The translations under genes were made by a program, and so were the position numbers. Source: an uncultured Selenomonadales bacterium (lineage in GTDB: Bacteria > Bacillota > Negativicutes > Selenomonadales > Selenomonadaceae). From it: a stretch of DNA of 12,503 bases. Positions within the stretch are counted from its first letter, which is position 1, and every line of letters begins with the position of its first letter. The stretch is taken from assembly GCA_937915725.1 (NCBI GenBank), contig CALGGV010000318.1, positions 1 through 12,503 on the forward strand, in the 5' to 3' direction. Positions 5,201 to 11,014 of this stretch are shown piece by piece. Below the pieces are notes generated by a model, which saw only the letters and a program-made list of their open reading frames with translations, did no database searches and was not told the origin of the DNA.

Positions 5201-6440
5201 TGGCACAACCCCTTTCAAACGCAATTTTGGCGTTATCTGGATTAATTTCAAAGCCGTAAGCATTGCGTCCTAATTTAACAGCGGCTAAAAGAAAAGTACC
5301 CGTGCAAGCGAACGGGTCAAAAACCGTATCGCCCGCCTTTGTGGAGTGCCGGATAAATCTTTCAGCAATTTCAAAAGGTTTTTGCCAAGCGTGGTAACGG
5401 TCGCCAATTCTGCCGTCCGGCGCGTTAATTTCTTGAACTGCCCATTGTTCGTTGGTAATAGGGCAATTCAAATTTGGCGCGTTGACGCCACGATAGAATA
5501 AACACGCTTGATAATTCAGCTTGTAACGGTCTTTAGGATTATTGCCGAGAGTGTTTTTGTAAGTCCAAACTAAAATCTGTGTCAAAGTCAAATGTTTTGG
5601 CGGCGCAATATTCAAATAGGCTTTTAATTCTGCAGGATACGCGCCAATAAAAACATAGGCAAAGCCGTCATCACGAACAAAATTTAAAGCATTGGGCAAC
5701 CAACTTTGAGCAAAGGTGTCAATATCTGCAATGTCGGTAGAATAAGGCGGGTCTGTCAAAAGTAAGTTGTAAGGCTCGGCGGGCTTGAAATTAATTCCGT
5801 CGCCGATTGTCAATCTTGCTTTAAGCGTGTTATCTTCGTGAAATTGCGCAGCAATGTCAGCCTTTGCCTGTTCGATTTTTTCTTGCTTTTCAACTTTTTT
5901 TATTTCGTTAAAAGCTTGATTAACTGACATTTCGCCTGACTTTAAAGCGGCTTTGACTTCAGGAGTTGCCTTTTGTTCAATTTTTTCAACTTTAGCAATG
6001 GTGTTATCAGATACGCCTGCCGCTTTTGCAATTTCTTGCCTAGTATCAATCGTTTTTTGTTTTGGAGATTTCTCCAAAACAGATTCAACGGGTTTTCTAA
6101 TTTGATTTTCTTTAGCCTTAGCCGCAATAATAGGTTTTAACTTCAACGCTAATATTGAGCGGTCGTAAGCAGATAAATTTCTGCGCCCGAATTGGTTTTT
6201 GATAATCCAAATAACGGCGTCATTGCGGCTTTCAAAATTCATTTCAGTAACTTCAAAAGGCAAGTTGTGTTGTTGTGCAATTTTGTAGCGGTTATGCCCG
6301 TCAATTAAAGTATTATTCCAAACTTTCAGCGGGTCTTGAATACCGTCGCGCAAAATATTTTCTTCAAGCTGAGAAAATTCTTCGGTTGTCAAGGGTGGAA
6401 TTAAATCAAAAAAATCTTTGTCGATAATTAACTCTTGCAA
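5190..6440 (-). CDS. ParB-like nuclease domain fused to DNA N-methyltransferase
   Basis: A 416-residue fusion. Residues about 1-90 are a ParB-N/sulfiredoxin-like domain (LIPPLTTEEFSQLEENILRD, then the LIDGHNRYKI signature). Residues about 90-200 resemble a KorB/HTH spacer (TRQEIAKAAGVSDNTIAKVE) with a charged helix. Residues about 205-416 are an N6-adenine or N4-cytosine methyltransferase with motif order IV then I: LLLTDPPYSTD near 225-235 (catalytic DPPY) and VFDPFACTGTFLLAA near 373-387 (SAM binding). Such fusions are common in phages and may protect phage DNA or control its expression. The start is TTG 6440-6438; the nearest SD, AGAGGA, is 13 bases away, a loose spacing. A structured leader (6460-6625) ends at this SD, so translation may be RNA-controlled. 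Specificity is unknown. Confidence 0.9.
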   Translation of the reverse strand: MQELIIDKDFFDLIPPLTTEEFSQLEENILRDGIQDPLKVWNNTLIDGHNRYKIAQQHNLPFEVTEMNFESRNDAVIWIIKNQFGRRNLSAYDRSILALKLKPIIAAKAKENQIRKPVESVLEKSPKQKTIDTRQEIAKAAGVSDNTIAKVEKIEQKATPEVKAALKSGEMSVNQAFNEIKKVEKQEKIEQAKADIAAQFHEDNTLKARLTIGDGINFKPAEPYNLLLTDPPYSTDIADIDTFAQSWLPNALNFVRDDGFAYVFIGAYPAELKAYLNIAPPKHLTLTQILVWTYKNTLGNNPKDRYKLNYQACLFYRGVNAPNLNCPITNEQWAVQEINAPDGRIGDRYHAWQKPFEIAERFIRHSTKAGDTVFDPFACTGTFLLAAVKLGRNAYGFEINPDNAKIAFERGCANGG

Positions 6441-6459
6441 AATTTTTCACACATCCTCT

Positions 6460-6526
6460 GATAAAGTTCATCACTGCACACACGGTCATTGTCTCCGGCT
6501 AACCTATGTGCAGTGTCAGCTTTACC
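6460..6526 (-). ncRNA. Structured leader element, copy B (kink-turn-like)
   Basis: On the minus strand, outer helix GGUAAAG (6526-6520) pairs with CUUUAUC (6466-6460), with one G-U. Then come CUGA (6519-6516) opposite AUGAA (6471-6467), and a perfect nine-pair helix CACUGCACA (6515-6507) with UGUGCAGUG (6480-6472). A small inner CGG/CCG hairpin lies in the loop. The bases CUGA and GUGAUGA match box D and box C, the pair that makes kink-turns. On the plus strand the G-U becomes an A-C mismatch, so the minus strand is the likely RNA. The 3' strand ends directly at the methyltransferase SD. A related copy lies 50 bases upstream. Confidence 0.6.
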
Positions 6527-6575
6527 TGAAAGGAGATATTAAATATGGGAATAAAGCCTGCGAGTTCTTCGCCCG

Positions 6576-6625
6576 TCAAGGCTCATCACTGCCTACTCTC
6601 GGAAAATAGACAGTGTCAACCTTGA
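6576..6625 (-). ncRNA. Structured leader element, copy A (kink-turn-like)
   Basis: On the minus strand, UCAAGG (6625-6620) pairs with CCUUGA (6581-6576). UUGA (6619-6616) faces AUGAG (6586-6582), and CACUGUCUA (6615-6607) pairs with UAGGCAGUG (6595-6587) with one U-G. The 11-base loop is UUUUCCGAGAG. Copy B has the same internal loop and CACUG/CAGUG helix but a different outer helix that still pairs, so compensatory change is visible between copies. The single U-G would be C-A on the plus strand. I do not match it to a named RNA family. Confidence 0.58.
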
Positions 6626-6656
6626 AGTATTGGATATATTGGATATTTATGAACAC

Positions 6657-6708
6657 TTGGTTATAAGTAACCAACTGCGACTGAACTAACGCGGCAAGTG
6701 CTCCGCGT
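6657..6708. repeat. Two further perfect hairpins upstream of the leader elements
   Basis: TTGGTTA (6657-6663) and TAACCAA (6668-6674) form a seven-pair stem with a four-base loop. ACGCGG (6689-6694) and CCGCGT (6703-6708) form a six-pair stem with an eight-base loop. Both are perfect, so strand cannot be told. With the two elements at 6460-6625 they make an almost continuous series of hairpins in a 380-base stretch without a convincing gene. Confidence 0.5.
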
Positions 6709-6787
6709 GAATCTTGAAAATGCCAAAAAAATTTAGATTGGAGGGATTTATCACCTCTTTAAAGTTATTTTTTTTAACAAGATTCAT

Positions 6788-6817
6788 AAAAACCGCCGTG
6801 AGCGATATACAGCGGCT
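6788..6817 (-). terminator. Weak terminator-like hairpin after the gene at 6822-7160
   Basis: On the minus strand, AGCCGC (6817-6812) pairs with GCGGTT (6796-6791, one G-U), with a 15-base loop, followed by a run of five T (6792-6788). It begins five bases after the stop of the upstream gene. The stem is short and the loop long, so termination may be partial, leaving read-through into the methyltransferase leader. Confidence 0.4.
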
Positions 6818-6821
6818 TATA

Positions 6822-7160
6822 TCAATCTTGCTTATTCAAATAAACAATAAGCAACTGCGCAGTTTTGAGTTTAGCAATAAGTTCGTCAACCTTAGCAATA
6901 GCGGCGTCAAGGTCTGAAGTGTCAAGATTTACTTTCGGAGCAGTATCAGGCGTTTTATCCGATTGTGCCGAATGACTATCAATATATTTTTGACGCTCTG
7001 TGCGGTAGATTTTTGCAAATTCTTTCCAACTTTCACTGTCATAGTACAGCGGATTTTTATCAATATCGCTAATGACTTTTTCAGCCTCTTCAGAATCAAG
7101 CGGGACTTCCATTTGATAATCGAAAATAAGTTTGTTGTTGTCAACAAGATAGCTACTCAT
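6822..7160 (-). CDS. Hypothetical early phage protein
   Basis: A 112-residue protein, ATG 7160-7158 behind GGGAGTG; the ATG overlaps the stop of the preceding gene (ATGA), so the two are coupled. I do not recognise a family. The N-terminal part is beta-rich and acidic (MSSYLVDNNKLIFDYQMEVP), then helices follow (DSEEAEKVISDI, SESWKEFAKIYRTERQKYID). A polar, Ser/Thr/Pro-rich linker at about 62-78 leads to a C-terminal amphipathic helix (AAIAKVDELIAKLKTAQLLI) that could be a coiled coil. It is the third gene from the switch 3 leftward promoter, a position usual for small host-takeover or regulatory proteins. Confidence 0.65.
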   Translation of the reverse strand: MSSYLVDNNKLIFDYQMEVPLDSEEAEKVISDIDKNPLYYDSESWKEFAKIYRTERQKYIDSHSAQSDKTPDTAPKVNLDTSDLDAAIAKVDELIAKLKTAQLLIVYLNKQD

Positions 7161-7402
7161 AAAATCACTCCCAAGTTTTCAGCAGTAGTAAAAATATCTT
7201 CAAGCGTGCAGCCCGCGTATTCCATAAAAAGTTTCGGGCTAATGTGGTAAGAAAAGACAGGGCGCGGCTTTTTGTTGGGATTAGTTGTAACTGCGTAGCC
7301 AAAATGCAACCTGCCGAATTGCAAGCCGCACCTTATAAACTGCTCTGATTTCCCTAAAATTGCCGCCGCCACTTTTACCGGCACTTTCTTTATTTCTGTC
7401 AT
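7157..7402 (-). CDS. Small phage DNA-binding protein, excisionase-like HTH
   Basis: An 81-residue protein with ATG 7402-7400 behind AAAGGAG. The N-terminal half reads VPVKVAAAILGKSEQFIRCG followed by LQFGRLHFGYAV, which fits the winged/MerR-like HTH of small phage proteins often labelled excisionase-like (commonly 'VAAEVMG.S..FIR.GLQ.G..PFG.A'). Next come a basic turn (TTNPNKKPRP) and a beta strand with YHISPKLFMEYAG, the usual 'Y.I.P..F..Y.G' ending. It may be a recombination directionality factor for the integrase at 8136-9145 or an early regulator. It sits between the Cro-like gene and an unknown gene, and ends in ATGA overlap with the latter. Confidence 0.72.
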   Translation of the reverse strand: MTEIKKVPVKVAAAILGKSEQFIRCGLQFGRLHFGYAVTTNPNKKPRPVFSYHISPKLFMEYAGCTLEDIFTTAENLGVIL

Positions 7403-7415
7403 TTAACTTGCTCCT

Positions 7416-7622
7416 TTACTTATTTTCTCGGTTAAAAACGTCAAAAAAAATTTCCTCCATAGGGATTTTTATATCGTTTTCTAGCCTTTTCATTAAATGT
7501 GGTAAAGGAGTGGAAGTACCGTTTTCCCAACGCGACCAAAGTTGTTGAGACACTCCATAAATTTTTGCCATCTCTGTTTGATTCCTATTTCCTCTAAAAT
7601 CAATTAGTATTTGGCGTTTCAA
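7416..7622 (-). CDS. Cro-like XRE protein, first gene of the leftward operon
   Basis: A 68-residue XRE-type protein. The start is TTG 7622-7620, eight bases after GAGG; no better start exists in the frame. The HTH reads NQTEMAKIYGVSQQLWSRWE, followed by GTSTPLPHLMKRLENDIKIP and a short tail. The layout is that of Cro or immunity-region activators: divergent from the XRE repressor at 7756 and first in the early operon. It would likely bind the TTTTACYAA repeats between the two genes and turn off the repressor. Its fold is clear; its role is inferred from the arrangement. Confidence 0.85.
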   Translation of the reverse strand: MKRQILIDFRGNRNQTEMAKIYGVSQQLWSRWENGTSTPLPHLMKRLENDIKIPMEEIFFDVFNRENK

Positions 7623-7634
7623 TCAGTACACCTC

Positions 7635-7720
7635 TTTTACTAATTTTTAAAGTATTTTACTAATATTTTCGGTAGTTATCAATTATTTTTACCAACAAGT
7701 TTTAACTTTATTTTTACTAA
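7635..7720. promoter_or_regulatory. Four TTTTACYAA operator-like repeats of switch 3
   Basis: Direct repeats on the plus strand: TTTTACTAA at 7635-7643, 7655-7663 and 7712-7720, and TTTTACCAA at 7687-7695. The second covers the -10 of the leftward promoter; the fourth lies just upstream of the rightward -10. Spacings are 20, 32 and 25 bases. Three exact copies of nine bases within 86 suggest binding sites for the flanking XRE proteins. Confidence 0.6.
7654..7682 (-). promoter_or_regulatory. Leftward early promoter of switch 3
   Basis: On the minus strand, TTGATA (7682-7677), a 17-base spacer and TAAAAT (7659-7654). Transcription would start near 7647 and run leftward through the Cro-like gene. 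A TTTTACTAA repeat covers the -10. Confidence 0.6.
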
Positions 7721-7735
7721 AAATTTTTGTATAAT
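7707..7735 (+). promoter_or_regulatory. Promoter for the switch 3 XRE repressor
   Basis: A perfect TATAAT at 7730-7735, but only TTTATT at the -35 (7707-7712, 17-base spacer). The weak -35 suggests help from a bound regulator, as in repressor-maintenance promoters. A TTTTACTAA repeat lies in the spacer. The start would be near 7742, only about 14 bases before the gene. Confidence 0.5.
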
Positions 7736-7755
7736 TTCAAAAAAAGGAAGTGATT

Positions 7756-8082
7756 ATGATGTTTGCTAGGAGATTAAAAATATTGCGTGCTGAAAAAGAT
7801 ATAACGCAAGCTGAATTCGCGAATATAATTGGAGTTGCACAACAAACAGTAGGTAGTTGGGAAAAAGGCAAATCAACTCCCAGCTATGAGTTACTCAATA
7901 AGATTGCCGATTATTTTAACGTTTCAGCAGATTATTTGCTCGGTCGTGAAAGTCATAATGTATCACTTTCAGACGAACAAAAAAATTTATTAACGGATTT
8001 TAATTCATTGACTACTGAGGCTAGAAAAGCCGTATGTATAATGATTAATTCTCTGCGCATTACACATTCAGCGGCAGTATAA
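7756..8082 (+). CDS. XRE-family repressor next to the integrase
   Basis: A 108-residue protein. The start chosen is ATG 7756, with AAAGGAAG just upstream; ATG 7759 is equally possible and GTG 7750 is inside the SD. Residues about 4-62 form the XRE domain: HTH TQAEFANIIGVAQQTVGSWE, then GKSTPSYELLNKIADYFNVS and DYLLGRE. The remaining 45 residues include helices (LSDEQKNLLTDFNSLTTEAR) that probably mediate dimerisation; there is no LexA-type protease domain, so induction by self-cleavage is not expected. Position beside the integrase and opposite a Cro-like gene makes it the best candidate for the prophage's main repressor. A terminator follows the stop. Confidence 0.88.
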   Translation: MMFARRLKILRAEKDITQAEFANIIGVAQQTVGSWEKGKSTPSYELLNKIADYFNVSADYLLGRESHNVSLSDEQKNLLTDFNSLTTEARKAVCIMINSLRITHSAAV

Positions 8083-8090
8083 ATATAAAA

Positions 8091-8120
8091 AAGCCCTTCC
8101 AACGCAGGAAGGGTTATTTT
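8091..8120. terminator. Bidirectional terminator between repressor and integrase
   Basis: CCCTTCC (8094-8100) pairs perfectly with GGAAGGG (8107-8113) around a six-base loop. Rightward it is followed by TTATTTT; leftward by a run of six T (from the AAAAAA upstream), so it is the stronger terminator leftward. The integrase SD follows three bases later, so the integrase depends on read-through. Confidence 0.75.
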
Positions 8121-8135
8121 ATAGGAGTGAAAATT

Positions 8136-9145
8136 ATGAAATTACCGAATGGCTATGGCTCGGTAGTAAATCTAGGCAAAAGGCGGCGAAAACCATACGC
8201 GGCAAGAATAACTGTAGGCTGGACAGATGACGGCAAGCAAAAGAAAAAATATCTCGGCTACTACAAAACACGGCAAGAGGCAATGAAAGCACTTGCGGAT
8301 TATAATGAAAATCCTTTTGACTTAGCAACGCGGGAAGTTACTTTTGCTGATTTGTACGAAAAGTGGTTGACGCTGAAGGAACGCGGAAAACAAGTAACAG
8401 CGTCAAACGCCGCCGCTTATAAAAACCTTGAACCACTTCATAATATGCCTTTTATCGATATTCGCAAGCGTCACATTCAAGGCGTTATCGATTCATCAGA
8501 TTTAAGCTATGCGTCAAAACAACGAATGAAAGTTCTATGCAATCAACTTTTTAAATACGCTATAGACCAAGAAATAGTAACAACGAATTTTGCCGTGCTT
8601 GTTGAATTGCCGCCTAATCCTCAAAGTCAAATACATAAACCATTCACGCCTACCGAGCTGGATTTACTTTGGCAAAATACCGCTGACATTGGAGTTAGAA
8701 TAGCATTGATTCTTTGTTATACAGGCTTAAGACCAACTGAATTATTGGACTACGTACCGCAAGCGTACATCTGCAAGAAAGATATATGAAAGGCGGGATA
8801 AAAACTACCGCCGGTAAAAACCGTGTTATCCCCATAGCCAAAAAAATACTGCCCTTTATTTCGGAGTTTTACAAGCCTCAAAATGAAAAACTCGAAATAA
8901 AAGACAGTACAGGAAAATCTATAAAAACATATGCACAGTTGAAAAAACTTTTCGAGAAAAATCCATTGCTAAAAAATCACTTACCGCACGACGGAAGGCA
9001 CACCTGCGCAACACTGATGGACGACGCCGAAATACCGCTAAAAATACGTCAGCTGATTCTAGGTCATACTTCGCAGGATATAACAAGCCGCGTTTATACC
9101 CACAAGACTATTCAGCAACTTATTGACGCCATAGACAAAATATAG
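8136..9145 (+). pseudogene. int: Tyrosine integrase disrupted by a frameshift
   Basis: The start is ATG 8136, eight bases after TAGGAG. Frame one gives 217 residues ending at TGA 8787-8789. Frame two contains the rest, to TAG 9143-9145; together about 336 residues, normal for phage integrases of Bacillota. The N-terminus (MKLPNGYGSVVNLGKRRRKP) is an arm-type AP2-like domain, then a SAM-like core-binding domain (about 65-160) and the catalytic domain. Catalytic residues are all present: Arg in TGLRPTE (frame one), then Lys in the hairpin GKNRVIP, HDGRH, LGHTS and Tyr in SRVYTHK (frame two). Reading frame two upstream of 8786 gives RTASVHLQERYMKGG, the expected continuation, so a one-base loss near 8748-8750 (in TTG GAC) is the likely lesion. 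Either the prophage is locked in place or this is a sequencing error. Confidence 0.9.
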
Positions 9146-9221
9146 GCTATTTGTAGTCTACTGTCAAAAATCCTGCTAATTCTACAGCAATTCTATCAAG
9201 TTAATATTAGATAAAGGGCGT
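9146..9221. other. Probable prophage/chromosome junction
   Basis: Seventy-six bases between the integrase stop and the first recognisable hsdR codons. No gene, tRNA or clear repeat is visible. The integrase is the outermost phage gene and restriction-gene debris follows, so an attachment site is expected here or in the first hsdR bases. The other attachment site is outside the window, so the core cannot be defined. Confidence 0.4.
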
Positions 9222-10215
9222 GTTTGAGATAGTTATTTTTTTAATGTGTTTTATCAGCAAGATAATTTAGAAGAAAAGCGCACTGATTTTAAAACCGGCA
9301 AAACTGATATTCTTGTTGTCTACCAAATGCTTTTAAGCGGCTTTGACGCGCCGCGCCTCAAAAAACTTTATCTCGGTCGTAAAATCAAGGAACATAATTT
9401 GTTGCAAGCACTAACCCGCGTTAATCGCCCGTACAAAAAAATTCGCTATGATTACGTTGTAGACTTCGCAGATATTCAGGCTTAATTTGATAAAACTAAT
9501 CAAGCGTACCTGCAAGAATTGAAATTGGAACTCGGCGAAAACTTCGACACTTACATAGCGAAAGTTATAACAAACAGCACAGGCAATTCAACAATTCCCA
9601 ATTTTCCGCCTATATCAATAATTAAGGATATTGAAATTTAACTTCCGCCGCTTGAAACTCAAAAACAAATTGGCAAAATTTTATTTTCGCTTGATGAAAA
9701 AATTTTTCTCAACCAAAAAATCAACGCCACGCTTGAGGCAATGGCGCGCGCAATTTTTATGCACAGATTTTTTCGTAAGGCGGCGAGCGGCAAACTTGGC
9801 GATTTAATTGTTAAAAATCGAAGTCAACAATTTCAGTCGGCGATGCAAAAAATTCCGGCGCAACGCGGGAATAAATTTCTACATCGGTGCGGCGGCTTAT
9901 TTAACAGACACTTGGAGCATTACGGCGAAAGACGCGGCGGATTATTTGTTTTTGTTTCTGGTCTCCATCAAATTTGAAATTGGCAAAAAATATTTTAAAG
10001 GCACGGCGTTAAAACATATGCAGAAAGATTTACTGCGCGAACACGAAATTTATATTCCGTCCGCCGTTGAATTGGAAAAATTTAACCGCGTTGTTCAGCC
10101 GTGCTTTGATATGATTGGCAAAAATCAGCGGGAAAATCACAGACTGGCAGAAACGCGGAATTTTTTGTTGCCGCTCTTGATGAACGGACAAGTTGGATTT
10201 AATTACGAAGATTAA
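9222..10215 (+). pseudogene. Decayed type I restriction locus: hsdR' joined to hsdS'
   Basis: From about 9222 the frame reads as the C-terminal helicase part of a type I restriction subunit: FYQQDNLEEKRTDFKTGKTD, ILVVYQMLLSGFDAPRLKKL, then QALTRVNRPYK (helicase motif VI) and YDYVVDFADIQ. A TAA at 9483-9485 replaces an expected Glu codon; the frame continues with FDKTNQAYLQELKLELGENF to about 9554. It then passes, still in frame, into a specificity subunit: STIPNFPPISIIKDIEI, a second TAA (9639-9641), then LPPLETQKQIGKILFSLDEK and NQKINATLEAMARAIF, the HsdS conserved helix. Near 9868 a frameshift leads to YFKGTALKHMQKDLLREHEI and a second HsdS helix (NHRLAETRNFLLPLLMNGQ) to the stop at 10215. 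Two nonsense codons, a frameshift and large deletions make it non-functional. Confidence 0.88.
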
Positions 10216-10233
10216 ATAAAAAGAATCAGCAAA

Positions 10234-10278
10234 AAACCGCCACTGTTAATTTTGAATAGTAGCGGTTTAATTTTTTTT
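10234..10278. terminator. Shared terminator between hsdS' and the LytTR gene
   Basis: AAACCGC (10234-10240) pairs with GCGGTTT (10262-10268); an inner ACT/AGT extends the stem. A run of eight T follows rightward (10271-10278) and an A-rich stretch lies to the left, so it can serve both converging units. The T-run reaches the last codon of the LytTR gene. Confidence 0.75.
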
Positions 10279-11005
10279 ACTGAGCCAAATATTGCATATA
10301 CGCCCACTTAGCCTCTTTGCGGCGTCGATAACTTATGGGAACTTTGACGCCGTTTTCCAATACAAAATCTTCTTCCTTCATTGAAACGATATAATCCATA
10401 TTAATAATAATTCGATAATGGCACTCCAAAAATCTTTTGTCAGTTAAAAGCCATTTTTGGCAGTCTTCGTAACTCATCGTTGTTATAAAAGATTGAGTTT
10501 TGGTATTTATTTGCACGCGGTGTTTTTCGTTTATATCGACGTAATAAATATTTTTGTACGGAATTTTAATTTCGCTGCTTTTTATCATTGGAATACAAAT
10601 TTCTTGATGACTTCCCAAAAGTTTTGGGTAAATGTAGTCAAAAGTTCTGTTGAATTCTTCCTCGTGTTCCTTTAGCGGTTTGATAAAGTAACCGGCGGCA
10701 AAAACTTGATAACCTTCCATTAAAAAAGCGTCACTGTTGGTCAAAAAAATTATGCTACAGTCTTTGTCCTGTTCACGAATAAAATTTGCAAGTTGCATGC
10801 CGTTTATATCTTTCATAAAAATATCGAGAATTATTAAATCGAACCGCTCCAGCGCAAAAATTTTTATGAAATCCAGCGGCGAATTGTAACTTTTAACTTT
10901 CATATTGTAAGACAGTTCAATATGATTTTTTAAAATAAAACTTGTGAAATAATCTATTGACGCCGCCAAATCTGCGGGGCTATCGTCAACTATTGCCACT
11001 CTCAA
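10277..11005 (-). CDS. LytTR-family response regulator
   Basis: A 242-residue two-domain regulator. I chose the TTG start at 11005-11003, five bases after AGGTGG, giving MRVAIVDDSPADLA; a GTG at 11014 lies inside that SD. Residues 1-120 are a receiver domain: acidic pair D7-D8, phosphoacceptor Asp near 61 (LIILDIFMKD), Thr near 89 (FLTNSD) and Lys near 110 (YFIKPL). Residues about 135-242 are a LytTR DNA-binding domain (EICIPMIKSSEIKIPYKNIY, then YRIIINMDYIVSMKEEDFVL, ending VPISYRRRKEAKWAYMQYL). LytTR proteins bind DNA repeats with a beta-fold and often control surface, quorum or virulence genes. Its start directly follows the stop of the SpoIIE phosphatase gene, so the two are one operon. 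No histidine kinase is seen in the window. Confidence 0.93.
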   Translation of the reverse strand: MRVAIVDDSPADLAASIDYFTSFILKNHIELSYNMKVKSYNSPLDFIKIFALERFDLIILDIFMKDINGMQLANFIREQDKDCSIIFLTNSDAFLMEGYQVFAAGYFIKPLKEHEEEFNRTFDYIYPKLLGSHQEICIPMIKSSEIKIPYKNIYYVDINEKHRVQINTKTQSFITTMSYEDCQKWLLTDKRFLECHYRIIINMDYIVSMKEEDFVLENGVKVPISYRRRKEAKWAYMQYLAQ

Positions 11006-11014
11006 TTTTCCCAC

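Noticed and set aside
6545..6625. A 26-codon plus-strand reading frame (MGIKPASSSPVKAHH...) behind a good AAAGGAG.
   Set aside because: It runs through element A, has no promoter or plus-strand partner gene nearby, and the pairing evidence favours a minus-strand RNA. The SD-like bases may be chance.
6460..6625. Hammerhead ribozyme, because GUGAUGAG followed by a short stem and GAA resembles the hammerhead core.
   Set aside because: The invariant first C of CUGAUGA is G in both copies, no stem III forms, and copy B lacks the GAA part. The kink-turn-like reading explains both copies better.
6615..6691. A protein-like plus-strand stretch reading VNLEVLDILDIYEHLVISNQ, then LRLN and stop.
   Set aside because: No start codon or SD precedes it in frame. 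It overlaps the paired arms of element A and the 6657-6674 hairpin, so it is probably a chance open frame, though a frameshifted tiny gene cannot be excluded.
9741..9977. A separate 78-codon gene.
   Set aside because: Its N-terminus is the in-frame continuation of the hsdS' remnant and the rest is out-of-frame hsdS, so it is part of the pseudogene.
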